Origin: JARLFX01 sp036404255 | GTDB lineage: Bacteria; Acidobacteriota; Terriglobia; Terriglobales; Acidobacteriaceae | DNA length: 6,907 nucleotides | Direction of reading: 5' to 3' | Assembly (NCBI GenBank): GCA_036404255.1 | Contig: DASWOP010000210.1 | Span: 1 to 6,907, forward strand | Shown: positions 1-5,466 of the stretch, piece after piece | Layout: the number at the start of each line of letters is the position of its first letter | Numbering within the stretch: the stretch's first letter is position 1 | Notes under the pieces: model-generated | Told to the model about the DNA's origin: nothing | Database searches by the model: none | The model's input: the letters and a program-made list of their open reading frames with translations, nothing else | Made by a program: the position numbers and the translations under genes

Positions 1-1
1 C

Positions 2-841
2 GCACAACGCGTTTGGTTTATCACGGGCTGCTCCTCGGGCTTTGGCCGGTTGCTGGCTGAAGAGGTGTTGAAGGCAGGCGACAAGGTGGTGGCGACGGCG
101 CGCAACATCGCGACGATTGCCGACCTGGAGAAGACGTATCCGAAGACGGCGCGGGCACTCTCGCTGGATGTAACGCATCTGGAGCAGATCAAGGCCGCGG
201 TAGAGCAGGCGCTGGAACACTTTGGGCACGTGGATGTGCTGGTGAACAATGCCGGCTATGGGTTGATGGCTGCGATTGAGGAAGCCAGCGACGCCGAGAT
301 CAAGCGTGTGATCGATACAAATGTGTATGGCACGGTGAATGTGACTCGCGCGTTTCTGCCGCACCTGCGTGCACGCAAGAGTGGACACATTCTGAACCTG
401 TCGTCGATTGCCGGAATTATTGCTACGCCGGGACTCGGTTTCTACAACCTGACGAAGTTTGCGGTGGAGGGCTTCACGGAGGCGCTGGCGGTGGAGTTGG
501 CGCCGCTGGGCATCAAGGTGACGATCGTTGAGCCGGGGCCGTTTCGGACGGAGTTTCTGTCGGGGTCGGCGGTGTTCGCCAAGACGCGGATTGCGGACTA
601 CAAGGATTCGGCCGGCAAGGTGCTGGATAATCTGGCGAGTGCGGCTGGCAGCCAGAAGGGCGATCCGCTGAAGGCTGTGGAGGCGATTGTGCAGGTGGTG
701 AATTCGCCTGAGCCTCCGCTGCGGTTGTTGCTGGGAGCGGCTGCGTGGCGGCGGTTCCATGACAAGATTGATCTGATGGAGCGGGATGCGAAGGCGTGGG
801 AGAAGGTTACGCTGGGTGCGGATTTTCCGGACAAGGGTTAG
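2..841 (+). CDS. Short-chain dehydrogenase/reductase (SDR), 5' end cut by window edge
   Basis: Classical SDR oxidoreductase, a soluble NAD(P)(H)-dependent enzyme of unknown substrate. The frame is open from the first bases, and the Rossmann glycine motif TGCSSGFG is encoded at about 23-46. A TTG at 50 therefore cannot be the true start; only a few N-terminal residues should be missing. In visible-residue numbering (279 residues) the motifs in order are: TGCSSGFG at 8-15, an ATAR stretch after the second strand whose Arg favours NADP(H) (inference), NNAG at 82-85, the catalytic Ser in NLSS near 134-135, the YNLTK motif (Tyr148, Lys152) and the EPGPFRTEF segment after the active site. The family is normally 250-290 residues, so this is close to full length. 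It ends with TAG at 839-841 and is followed by 304 bases of repeats, so it is probably a transcription unit separate from the carbon cluster. The family assignment is firm; substrate and physiological role cannot be read from the sequence. Confidence 0.93.
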   Translation, partial: AQRVWFITGCSSGFGRLLAEEVLKAGDKVVATARNIATIADLEKTYPKTARALSLDVTHLEQIKAAVEQALEHFGHVDVLVNNAGYGLMAAIEEASDAEIKRVIDTNVYGTVNVTRAFLPHLRARKSGHILNLSSIAGIIATPGLGFYNLTKFAVEGFTEALAVELAPLGIKVTIVEPGPFRTEFLSGSAVFAKTRIADYKDSAGKVLDNLASAAGSQKGDPLKAVEAIVQVVNSPEPPLRLLLGAAAWRRFHDKIDLMERDAKAWEKVTLGADFPDKG

Positions 842-860
842 GGCTTCGCGAATACCTCAG

Positions 861-913
861 GGGCTAAAGCCCGATTCGGTGGAGCGTTTGAGTGTGCGGG
901 CTGAAGCCCGCAC
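861..913. repeat. Paired GGGCTNAAGCCC palindromes
   Basis: Two palindromes share the core GGGCT-N-AAGCCC. The first has arms GGGCT (861-865) and AGCCC (868-872) around AA. The second has nine-base arms GTGCGGGCT (894-902) and AGCCCGCAC (905-913) around GA. They are 21 bases apart. Neither is followed by a T tract, so they are poor intrinsic terminators, although transcripts would fold here just after the SDR stop. From memory, similar pairs are scattered between genes in acidobacterial genomes; that is recollection and was not checked. Confidence 0.65.
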
Positions 914-931
914 CTGCCTCAGAAGCAAAGG

Positions 932-1031
932 CAAGAGCAAAGACGAAAAGCAGATTCCGCGCGCTACGCTTTGGAATGACAAACAAGAGCAAGAGTAATA
1001 CTGAGATCCTTCGCTGCGTTCAGGATGACGA
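932..1031. repeat. Degenerate tandem repeat, about 52-base unit, each with a short hairpin
   Basis: The 9-mer CAAGAGCAA occurs at 932-940 and again at 984-992, an offset of 52. At the same offset each unit carries a hairpin: ATTCC (954-958) with GGAAT (973-977), and ATCCT (1006-1010) with AGGAT (1022-1026). Each hairpin is followed by GACA or GACG. The unit is therefore a purine-rich linker, a hairpin and a GAC tail, duplicated and diverged. The stems differ between copies yet stay fully paired. On the minus strand the second unit reads as peptide text RHPERSEGSQ, which I recognise from many over-predicted small ORFs, consistent with a dispersed repeat and not a gene. Confidence 0.65.
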
Positions 1032-1145
1032 TATTGGTTGGTTGAGCTGGATGGCATATCGGTTGGCTGAGACTTAGTAGAGTTCTTACACGCTTGAATA
1101 CATTGCAACTGGTTTGATTACATTCCGCGACATCTTCTTCCCCCT

Positions 1146-1769
1146 ATGGCAGAGATCAAGACAATCTACTTCGATATTGGCGGCGTGCTGCTGAGCAATG
1201 GCTTTGACGAGCATCAGCGGGCACGGGTGCTGCCGCGGTTTGGCATTGATCCGGTGGAGTATGAACCGCGGCATGATGCGGCGAATGCGAAGTGGGAGCG
1301 CGGGCTTTGTACTGTGCACGAATACTTTGACCAGACGCTCTTCTACGAGCCGCGCAGCTTTAGCTTTGAGGAGATATGGGCGGCGGTGAAGGCGGAGTCC
1401 GTGGTGCTGCATCCGGGATGCTTCGACGTGCTGGCTGAGTTGAAGGCGACTGGCCGCTACCGGCTGTGCACACTGAATAACGAGTCGCGCGAGTTGAATG
1501 ACTATCGCCTGCAGGCGTTTGGGCTGACGCAATACTTCGATACGTTTATCTGCTCGGGTTACGTGAATGAGATGAAGCCGCATCCAAATATCTATCGCTC
1601 GGCGCTGGAACTGACGCAGGCGGCGGCGGAGTTGAGCTTGTTCATCGATGATCGCGAGGAGAACCTGACACCGGCGCGGGCGCTGGGCATGAAGGGCATC
1701 CGGCTGCAGAGTGCGGAACAGTTGCGTGAGGATTTGTCGAAGCTCGGAGTCGCGGCAGGACAGATCTAG
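1146..1769 (+). CDS. HAD-superfamily (subfamily IA, YihX-like) phosphatase
   Basis: Predicted cytosolic HAD hydrolase of 207 residues, a normal length for a subfamily IA phosphatase. Motif I is YFDIGGVL with nucleophile Asp10. The usual second Asp is Gly12, as in E. coli YihX (FDLGN), an alpha-glucose-1-phosphatase by established knowledge. The motif II region is LNNES (110-114), where the usual Ser/Thr appears to be Asn111. Motif III Lys144 lies in MKPHP and motif IV is FIDDREEN with Asp168 and Asp169. ATG at 1146 is preferred because motif I begins a few residues later and an in-frame stop lies at 1095-1097. There is no Shine-Dalgarno; a 12-base pyrimidine run (1134-1145) abuts the start. 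It lies 36 bases before gnd, so a shared transcript is likely and a sugar-phosphate substrate is plausible. Family is firm; glucose-1-phosphate as substrate is only a hypothesis. Confidence 0.88.
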   Translation: MAEIKTIYFDIGGVLLSNGFDEHQRARVLPRFGIDPVEYEPRHDAANAKWERGLCTVHEYFDQTLFYEPRSFSFEEIWAAVKAESVVLHPGCFDVLAELKATGRYRLCTLNNESRELNDYRLQAFGLTQYFDTFICSGYVNEMKPHPNIYRSALELTQAAAELSLFIDDREENLTPARALGMKGIRLQSAEQLREDLSKLGVAAGQI

Positions 1770-1789
1770 CATCAAAACTCTTATCCCCG

Positions 1790-1794
1790 AGGAG
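1790..1794 (+). promoter_or_regulatory. Ribosome binding site of gnd
   Basis: AGGAG lies within GAGGAGA, 11 bases before the ATG at 1806. It sits in the 36-base gap after the HAD gene and supports the chosen gnd start, which places the GLGKMG nucleotide motif at residue 7. Confidence 0.75.
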
Positions 1795-1805
1795 AAATAG
1801 ACGCT

Positions 1806-2711
1806 ATGGAAATCGGCTTGATTGGTTTGGGCAAGATGGGCTTCAAGATGGCGGAGCGCCTGCGGCTGGGCGGTCATAAGGTGGTTGGCTTTGACACGTC
1901 GGCTGAGGTGGTGAAGAACTTCAACGACACGGGTTCGGTTGGCGTAACCACGCTGGAAGATATGGTGAAGAACCTGGCTGCTCCGCGGGCGATCTGGATC
2001 ATGGTGCCGCAGGGCGATCCGGTGGACGAGACGATTGCGAAGCTGGAACCACTGCTGGAGAAGGACGACACGCTCATCGACGGCGGTAATTCGAACTACA
2101 AGGATTCGCAGCGGCGCTATGCGCAGGTGAAGGCGAAGGGCCTCAATTTTGTCGATGCGGGCACTTCCGGCGGCGTGTGGGGATTGACGGAGGGGTACAG
2201 CCTGATGATCGGCGGGGATAAAGAGCCGATTGAGCGGCTGACGCCGATCTTTGAGACGCTGGCGCCGGCCAAGGACAGAGGCTGGGGACGGGTAGGGCCA
2301 TCCGGCGCGGGACATTATGTGAAGATGATTCATAACGGCATTGAGTATGGGTTGATGCAGTCGTATGCCGAGGGTTTTTCAATTCTGCGGGCGAAGGAAG
2401 AGCTGGAGCTGGACCTGGCGCAGGTGGGCGAGATTTGGCGATTCGGGTCGGTGGTGCGGTCTTGGCTGCTGGATATTACAGTGGATGCACTGAACAAGAA
2501 TCCGGAGCTGGAAGGCATGGAGCCCTATGTGACGGACTCGGGCGAAGGGCGCTGGACGGTGTTTGAGGCGATTGATCTGAATGTTTCGGCGCCGGTGATT
2601 ACGGAGTCTTTGATTCGGCGGCTGAGGTCGCGGGAAGAGAATAACTTTACGGACCGGATGCTGGCGATTATGCGGTATGAGTTTGGCGGGCACTCGGTGA
2701 AGAAGGCTTAG
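1806..2711 (+). CDS. gnd: 6-phosphogluconate dehydrogenase, decarboxylating, short GntZ-type
   Basis: Oxidatively decarboxylates 6-phosphogluconate to ribulose-5-phosphate and CO2 in the cytosol. At 301 residues it is the short form; the long GndA form has about 470. Visible motifs in order: GLGKMG at 7-12 (Rossmann glycines); Asp30 at the end of the second strand (VVGFD), where long NADP forms carry NR; DGGNSNYKDS at 92-101; DAGTSGG at 117-123; and KMIHNGIEYG at 173-182, holding the presumed catalytic Lys173 and substrate-binding Asn177. GEGRWT (247-252) is a conserved substrate-side motif. Asp30 suggests preference for NAD over NADP, which is inference from family knowledge. It follows the HAD gene by 36 bases with a good ribosome site, and zwf begins 79 bases later, so the three are likely co-transcribed. 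Family call is very secure; cofactor preference is not tested. Confidence 0.96.
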   Translation: MEIGLIGLGKMGFKMAERLRLGGHKVVGFDTSAEVVKNFNDTGSVGVTTLEDMVKNLAAPRAIWIMVPQGDPVDETIAKLEPLLEKDDTLIDGGNSNYKDSQRRYAQVKAKGLNFVDAGTSGGVWGLTEGYSLMIGGDKEPIERLTPIFETLAPAKDRGWGRVGPSGAGHYVKMIHNGIEYGLMQSYAEGFSILRAKEELELDLAQVGEIWRFGSVVRSWLLDITVDALNKNPELEGMEPYVTDSGEGRWTVFEAIDLNVSAPVITESLIRRLRSREENNFTDRMLAIMRYEFGGHSVKKA

Positions 2712-2723
2712 TCCTGCGCGGAC

Positions 2724-2745
2724 GGCGAATGCGCTTTGCGTCGCC
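2724..2745. other. Short hairpin in the gnd-zwf gap
   Basis: The arms GGCGA (2724-2728) and TCGCC (2741-2745) enclose a small inner stem CGC/GCG with loop TTT (2732-2740) and a three-base bulge. It lies 12 bases after the gnd stop and is not followed by a T run, so it is unlikely to terminate transcription. It might affect message processing or stability between the two genes, or have no function. Confidence 0.35.
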
Positions 2746-2778
2746 CCCGCTGAATAGTATTCACGAAAGAAGATTTAC

Positions 2779-2784
2779 GGAGAG
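2779..2784 (+). promoter_or_regulatory. Ribosome binding site of zwf
   Basis: GGAGAG lies just upstream of the ATG at 2791, with 8 bases after GGAG. This is good spacing and supports this start, which leaves an N-terminal extension of about 25 residues before the core fold. Confidence 0.75.
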
Positions 2785-2790
2785 AACGAC

Positions 2791-4335
2791 ATGGCGACCA
2801 CGGAAGTTAGCATTACACCCGAAGCAGTGAAGGCGAGCCAGCAGCAGGAGCGAATCCCGGAGCCGTGCATCGCGGTTATTTTTGGCGCTTCTGGCGATCT
2901 GACCAAGCGTAAGCTGCTACCTGCGCTCTTTCATCTGGAGCAGTCAGGTTTGCTGCCGAAGGAGTTTGCCGTGGTCGGCGTGGCGCGGCGGCCGCTGGGC
3001 GATTCGTTTGCGCAGGACATGCGCGACGGCATTGTGAAGGGTGGCGGCGTGGATGAGGGAGATTCCAAGCTGGGGCCTTTCGTGGATCGCGTGAAGTACC
3101 ACGCGATGAACTTTGACGACGACGGCGGTTATGAGCAGTTGAAGAGCCTGCTGCAGGATCTCGACAAGCAGTATGGGGCGAAGGGGAACCGGCTCTTCTA
3201 TCTGGCGACTTCGCCGGAGTATTTTGCCGACATCATCAACCGGCTGGGCGCTCATGGGTTGAACAAGCCTGAGAATGGCGGCAACTGGGTGCGGGCGATT
3301 ATTGAGAAGCCCTTCGGGCACGATCTGACGTCGGCGCGCAAGCTGAACGATGACGTGAACAAGGTGTTCGGCGAAGACCAGATCTTCCGCATTGACCACT
3401 ACCTGGGCAAGGAGACGGTGCAGAATATCCTGGTCTTCCGCTTCGCCAACGGCATCTTCGAAAATCTGTGGAACCGGAACTACATTGACCACGTGCAGAT
3501 CACGGCAGCGGAGGAGATTGGCATTGAAGGGCGCGGGCCGTTTTACGAGCAGGCCGGCGCTCTGCGCGATGTGGTGCAGAACCACGTGATGCAGTTGCTC
3601 TCATACGTCGCGATGGAGCCGCCGATCTCGTTTGAGGCGGAGCAGATGCGGGTAGAGAAGCTGAAGGTGTGGCGCGCGATTCGCCCCATTCCGATCAACG
3701 ACACGGCTAGGGGACAGTATGGGCCGGGGACTGTGGACGGGGAAAAGGTAATTGGCTACAGGGATGAAGACCGCGTGGACGCGGACTCGCAGACGGAGAC
3801 GTTTGCCGCGCTGAAGCTGCAGATTGATAACTGGCGCTGGGCGGGTGTGCCGTTCTATGTGCGCGCGGGCAAACGGATGGCGAAGCGGTACACGGAGATT
3901 ACGATCCAGTTCAAACAGCCGCCGCTGCTGATGTTCCACGACAATAAATCGTCGTGTGGGCCGGGGATTGAGCCGAATATTATCTCAATGCGGATTCAGC
4001 CGGATGAGGGCATTGCGCTGCGTTTTGGCGCAAAGGTGCCGGGGCCGAGCATGAATATCTGCCCCGTGAATATGGACTTCAACTACGCTGCGGCGTTTGG
4101 CGTGTCGAGCGCGAATGGGTATGAGCGGCTGCTGCTGGATGCGATCCTGGGCGATGCGACTCTGTTTGCGCATCGCGACGGGGTGGAGGCGACGTGGGCG
4201 CTGATGACGCCGATCCTGGAGGCGTGGAAGATGCGCAAGAAGGATTATCCGAACTATGACGCTGGGACCTGGGGGCCGGAGGTTTCCGACGACCTGATCC
4301 AGCGGGATGGGCGCGAGTGGCGGAACTTCAGGTAG
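2791..4335 (+). CDS. zwf: Glucose-6-phosphate 1-dehydrogenase
   Basis: Oxidises glucose-6-phosphate to 6-phosphogluconolactone with NAD(P)+, the entry step of the oxidative pentose phosphate pathway. Its 514 residues match the usual 480-520. Motifs in order: nucleotide-binding GASGDLTKRKL at 32-42; ARR at 65-67 after the second strand, where Arg66 and Arg67 suit NADP 2'-phosphate binding; EKPFGHD at 172-178 with Lys173; the family signature RIDHYLGKE at 200-208 with Asp202 and His203; and QNHVMQ with His265. That last residue is 62 after His203, the same spacing as the catalytic His in the Leuconostoc enzyme (from memory). It lies 79 bases after gnd with a clear ribosome site. Downstream, 324 bases of repeats separate it from pgl, so pgl-glk may be uncoupled from or attenuated relative to this gene. 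All key residues are present and I see no frameshift. Confidence 0.97.
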   Translation: MATTEVSITPEAVKASQQQERIPEPCIAVIFGASGDLTKRKLLPALFHLEQSGLLPKEFAVVGVARRPLGDSFAQDMRDGIVKGGGVDEGDSKLGPFVDRVKYHAMNFDDDGGYEQLKSLLQDLDKQYGAKGNRLFYLATSPEYFADIINRLGAHGLNKPENGGNWVRAIIEKPFGHDLTSARKLNDDVNKVFGEDQIFRIDHYLGKETVQNILVFRFANGIFENLWNRNYIDHVQITAAEEIGIEGRGPFYEQAGALRDVVQNHVMQLLSYVAMEPPISFEAEQMRVEKLKVWRAIRPIPINDTARGQYGPGTVDGEKVIGYRDEDRVDADSQTETFAALKLQIDNWRWAGVPFYVRAGKRMAKRYTEITIQFKQPPLLMFHDNKSSCGPGIEPNIISMRIQPDEGIALRFGAKVPGPSMNICPVNMDFNYAAAFGVSSANGYERLLLDAILGDATLFAHRDGVEATWALMTPILEAWKMRKKDYPNYDAGTWGPEVSDDLIQRDGREWRNFR

Positions 4336-4337
4336 AG

Positions 4338-4369
4338 CAGTTGCTGGTTGTTCAGTTGTTAGTTTTCAG
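4338..4369. repeat. Low-complexity AGTTGTT-like run after zwf
   Basis: About 32 bases made of variants of CAGTTG, GGTTGTT and AGTTGTT, beginning 3 bases after the zwf stop and ending TTTTCAG. It looks like slippage-type short repeats. Similar CAGTTGTT-type runs occur between genes in several bacterial phyla, by recollection. No function is evident. Confidence 0.45.
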
Positions 4370-4424
4370 GTGTGTTCGTTGGGACGTGGGATGTTTTGCT
4401 GGAAGTTGGGATGGGCGGGGGCGG

Positions 4425-4563
4425 TTCGCGCTTTGCGCGAATGTCCCACACATCGCATGAAGCCGCGATGTATGGGGCACCCACTTCGTGTGACTGTCCC
4501 GGAACGACTGCTTATGATGCGAGCATCCGATCCCAGGTCTCAAAAGCGAGACCTGGGGCACCC
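4425..4563. repeat. Composite hairpin repeat, upstream copy
   Basis: Three stems lie in series. First, TTCGCGC (4425-4431) and GCGCGAA (4435-4441), perfect with loop TTT. Second, CCCACACATCGC (4445-4456) and GCGATGTATGGG (4465-4476), pairing at 11 of 12 positions with an 8-base loop. Third, CCCAGGTCTC (4532-4541) and GAGACCTGGG (4548-4557), a perfect 10-base stem with loop AAAAGC. The second and third stems both start CCCA, end TGGG and run on into GGGCACCC. A related composite lies at 6573-6721 in the same order and orientation. This is probably a dispersed acidobacterial intergenic element; origin and function are unknown. Confidence 0.75.
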
Positions 4564-4608
4564 GCATTTGTGGCTTGCAGGGAGAGCGGTGCGGGGGATG
4601 GGCTTTTG

Positions 4609-4634
4609 AGATTCTTCTCTGCGCTCAGAATGAC
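4609..4634. repeat. Third ATTCC-type hairpin, adjacent to the pgl ribosome site
   Basis: ATTCT (4611-4615) pairs with AGAAT (4627-4631) around an 11-base loop and is followed by GAC. It matches the copy at 1004-1029 except for a few bases. The stem change (C to T in one arm, G to A in the other) keeps the pairing. It ends about 13 bases before the pgl ribosome site. On the minus strand it reads CHSERREESQ, close to peptide text seen in many spurious ORFs. Confidence 0.65.
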
Positions 4635-4659
4635 AATTTAGAATGAGGGCTGAAATCTT

Positions 4660-5466
4660 ATGCCATCCAAACTGACGCTTCGCTTCTACGTGTTTCCGAA
4701 TGCTGCCGCGCTGGCTGATGCGGCAGCGAAGTATTTTGTCACTCGCATACCTGAGCCAGATTCGACGGCTGTGGCGCGCATTGCTATCTCTGGCGGAAGC
4801 ACGCCGAAGGCGATGCTGCGCGACCTTGGTTCCGAGGAATATGTGCGCTATACGCATCGCTGGGCGAATCTGCACCTGTACTGGGTGGATGAACGCTGCG
4901 TACCGCCGGACAATGAAGAATCCAACTACCACATGACGGAAGAGGCGCTGCTGGCATGGGTGCCGCTGCCGACGGAGAATGTGCATCGCATGGAAGGCGA
5001 GCTGGAGCCGGCAGTGGCTGCGGCGCGCTACGAGAGCGAGTTGCGCAACAGCTTCAGGCTGGAGGGGGCGGAGGTTCCGAGCTTCGATCTGCTGCTGCTG
5101 GGGATGGGGCCGGATGGGCATACGGCGTCACTGTTTCCGCATACGGAGGCGTTGGATGCGATGAGCGAACTGGTGGTGGCGAACCATGTGCCGAAGCTGG
5201 ATGCATGGCGTATTACGCTGACGTGGCCGGTGATCAACCAGGCGAAGGAAGTGGTTTTCCTGATCGAAGGAGAGGGAAAAGCAGATATTCTGCATGAGGT
5301 ACTCTTCGGGCCGCGCGATCCGGAGCGTCTGCCGTCACAGCTGATCAAACCGGCGAGCGGAACCCTGGTGTTCCTGCTGGACGAAGCAGCGGCGGCAAGG
5401 ATTCCGCGCGAGGGTGCACAGCAGCATGGGCCGATCTGGTCTAATGTGATCGAGGTGGAAAGATGA
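4660..5466 (+). CDS. pgl: 6-phosphogluconolactonase (DevB/Pgl type)
   Basis: Hydrolyses 6-phosphogluconolactone to 6-phosphogluconate, the step between Zwf and Gnd; a cytosolic enzyme of the glucosamine-6-phosphate isomerase/6-phosphogluconolactonase superfamily. The 268 residues are slightly long for the family (about 230-260). Motifs in order: ISGGSTPK at 43-50 (phosphate loop), WVDER at 75-79, NEESNY at 85-90, GMGPDGHTASLFP at 148-160 with the likely catalytic His154, TWPVIN at 188-193, and the C-terminal PASGTLVFLLDEAA. ATG at 4660 is preceded by GAGGG (4645-4649) with a rather long 10-base spacing. The stop overlaps the glk start as ATGA, so the two are translationally coupled. A repeat-rich gap of 324 bases separates it from zwf. 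The assignment is secure from motifs and context. Confidence 0.95.
   Translation: MPSKLTLRFYVFPNAAALADAAAKYFVTRIPEPDSTAVARIAISGGSTPKAMLRDLGSEEYVRYTHRWANLHLYWVDERCVPPDNEESNYHMTEEALLAWVPLPTENVHRMEGELEPAVAAARYESELRNSFRLEGAEVPSFDLLLLGMGPDGHTASLFPHTEALDAMSELVVANHVPKLDAWRITLTWPVINQAKEVVFLIEGEGKADILHEVLFGPRDPERLPSQLIKPASGTLVFLLDEAAAARIPREGAQQHGPIWSNVIEVER
5452..5459 (+). promoter_or_regulatory. Ribosome binding site of glk inside the end of pgl
   Basis: GAGGTGGA lies within the last codons of pgl, a few bases before the glk ATG at 5463. With the ATGA overlap it points to re-initiation or coupled translation of the lactonase and the kinase. Confidence 0.6.

Larger units (their letters stand above)
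845..1145. other. Repeat-filled intergenic region after the SDR gene
   Basis: No credible gene is seen in this 304-base gap. From left to right it holds an 8-base palindrome TTCGCGAA (845-852), two GGGCTNAAGCCC-type palindromes (861-872 and 894-913), a purine-rich linker, two ATTCC-type hairpins (954-977 and 1006-1026), a short GGTTGG-rich stretch with two similar 11-mers (1036-1046 and 1061-1071, one mismatch), and about 70 AT-richer bases leading to the next gene. The short open frames crossing it encode low-complexity peptides produced by the repeats. The promoter for the downstream cluster probably lies in about 1075-1135, but I find no convincing -35/-10 pair. Confidence 0.7.
4336..4659. 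other. Repeat-filled gap between zwf and pgl
   Basis: This 324-base stretch contains no believable gene. It holds an AGTTGTT-like low-complexity run (4338-4369), three hairpins in the span 4425-4557, and a third copy of the ATTCC-type hairpin (4611-4631) right before the pgl ribosome site. Open frames across it (for example 4307-4609 and 4372-4641) run through these repeats and resemble no protein family I recognise. No hairpin is followed by a T tract. The gap interrupts an otherwise compact metabolic cluster. Confidence 0.7.

Noticed and set aside
50..52. TTG as the start of the SDR gene
   Set aside because: The in-frame sequence before it encodes the essential TGCSSGFG nucleotide-binding motif, so the gene starts before the window.
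786..1108. Small overlapping open frames on both strands after the SDR gene
   Set aside because: They are made from the palindromic repeats and encode stereotyped repeat peptides such as HPERSEGS; there is no good start context.
1086..2333. Long open frame on the minus strand (415 codons) opposite the HAD gene and gnd
   Set aside because: It lies antisense to two well-supported enzymes, is rich in Arg, His, Leu and Gln as expected from the reverse complement of GC-biased codons, and shows no family motif.
2944..3585. Minus-strand open frame of 213 codons inside zwf
   Set aside because: Antisense to conserved Zwf motifs, with no recognisable domain; a codon-bias shadow.
4532..4557. Perfect 10-base hairpin as an intrinsic terminator
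   Set aside because: No T run follows; the sequence after it is GGGCACCC, and an identical stem occurs at 6685-6710 as part of a larger repeat.
4307..4641. Two small plus-strand frames between zwf and pgl
   Set aside because: They begin in or near the zwf end and run through the hairpin repeats; no ribosome sites and no recognisable product.
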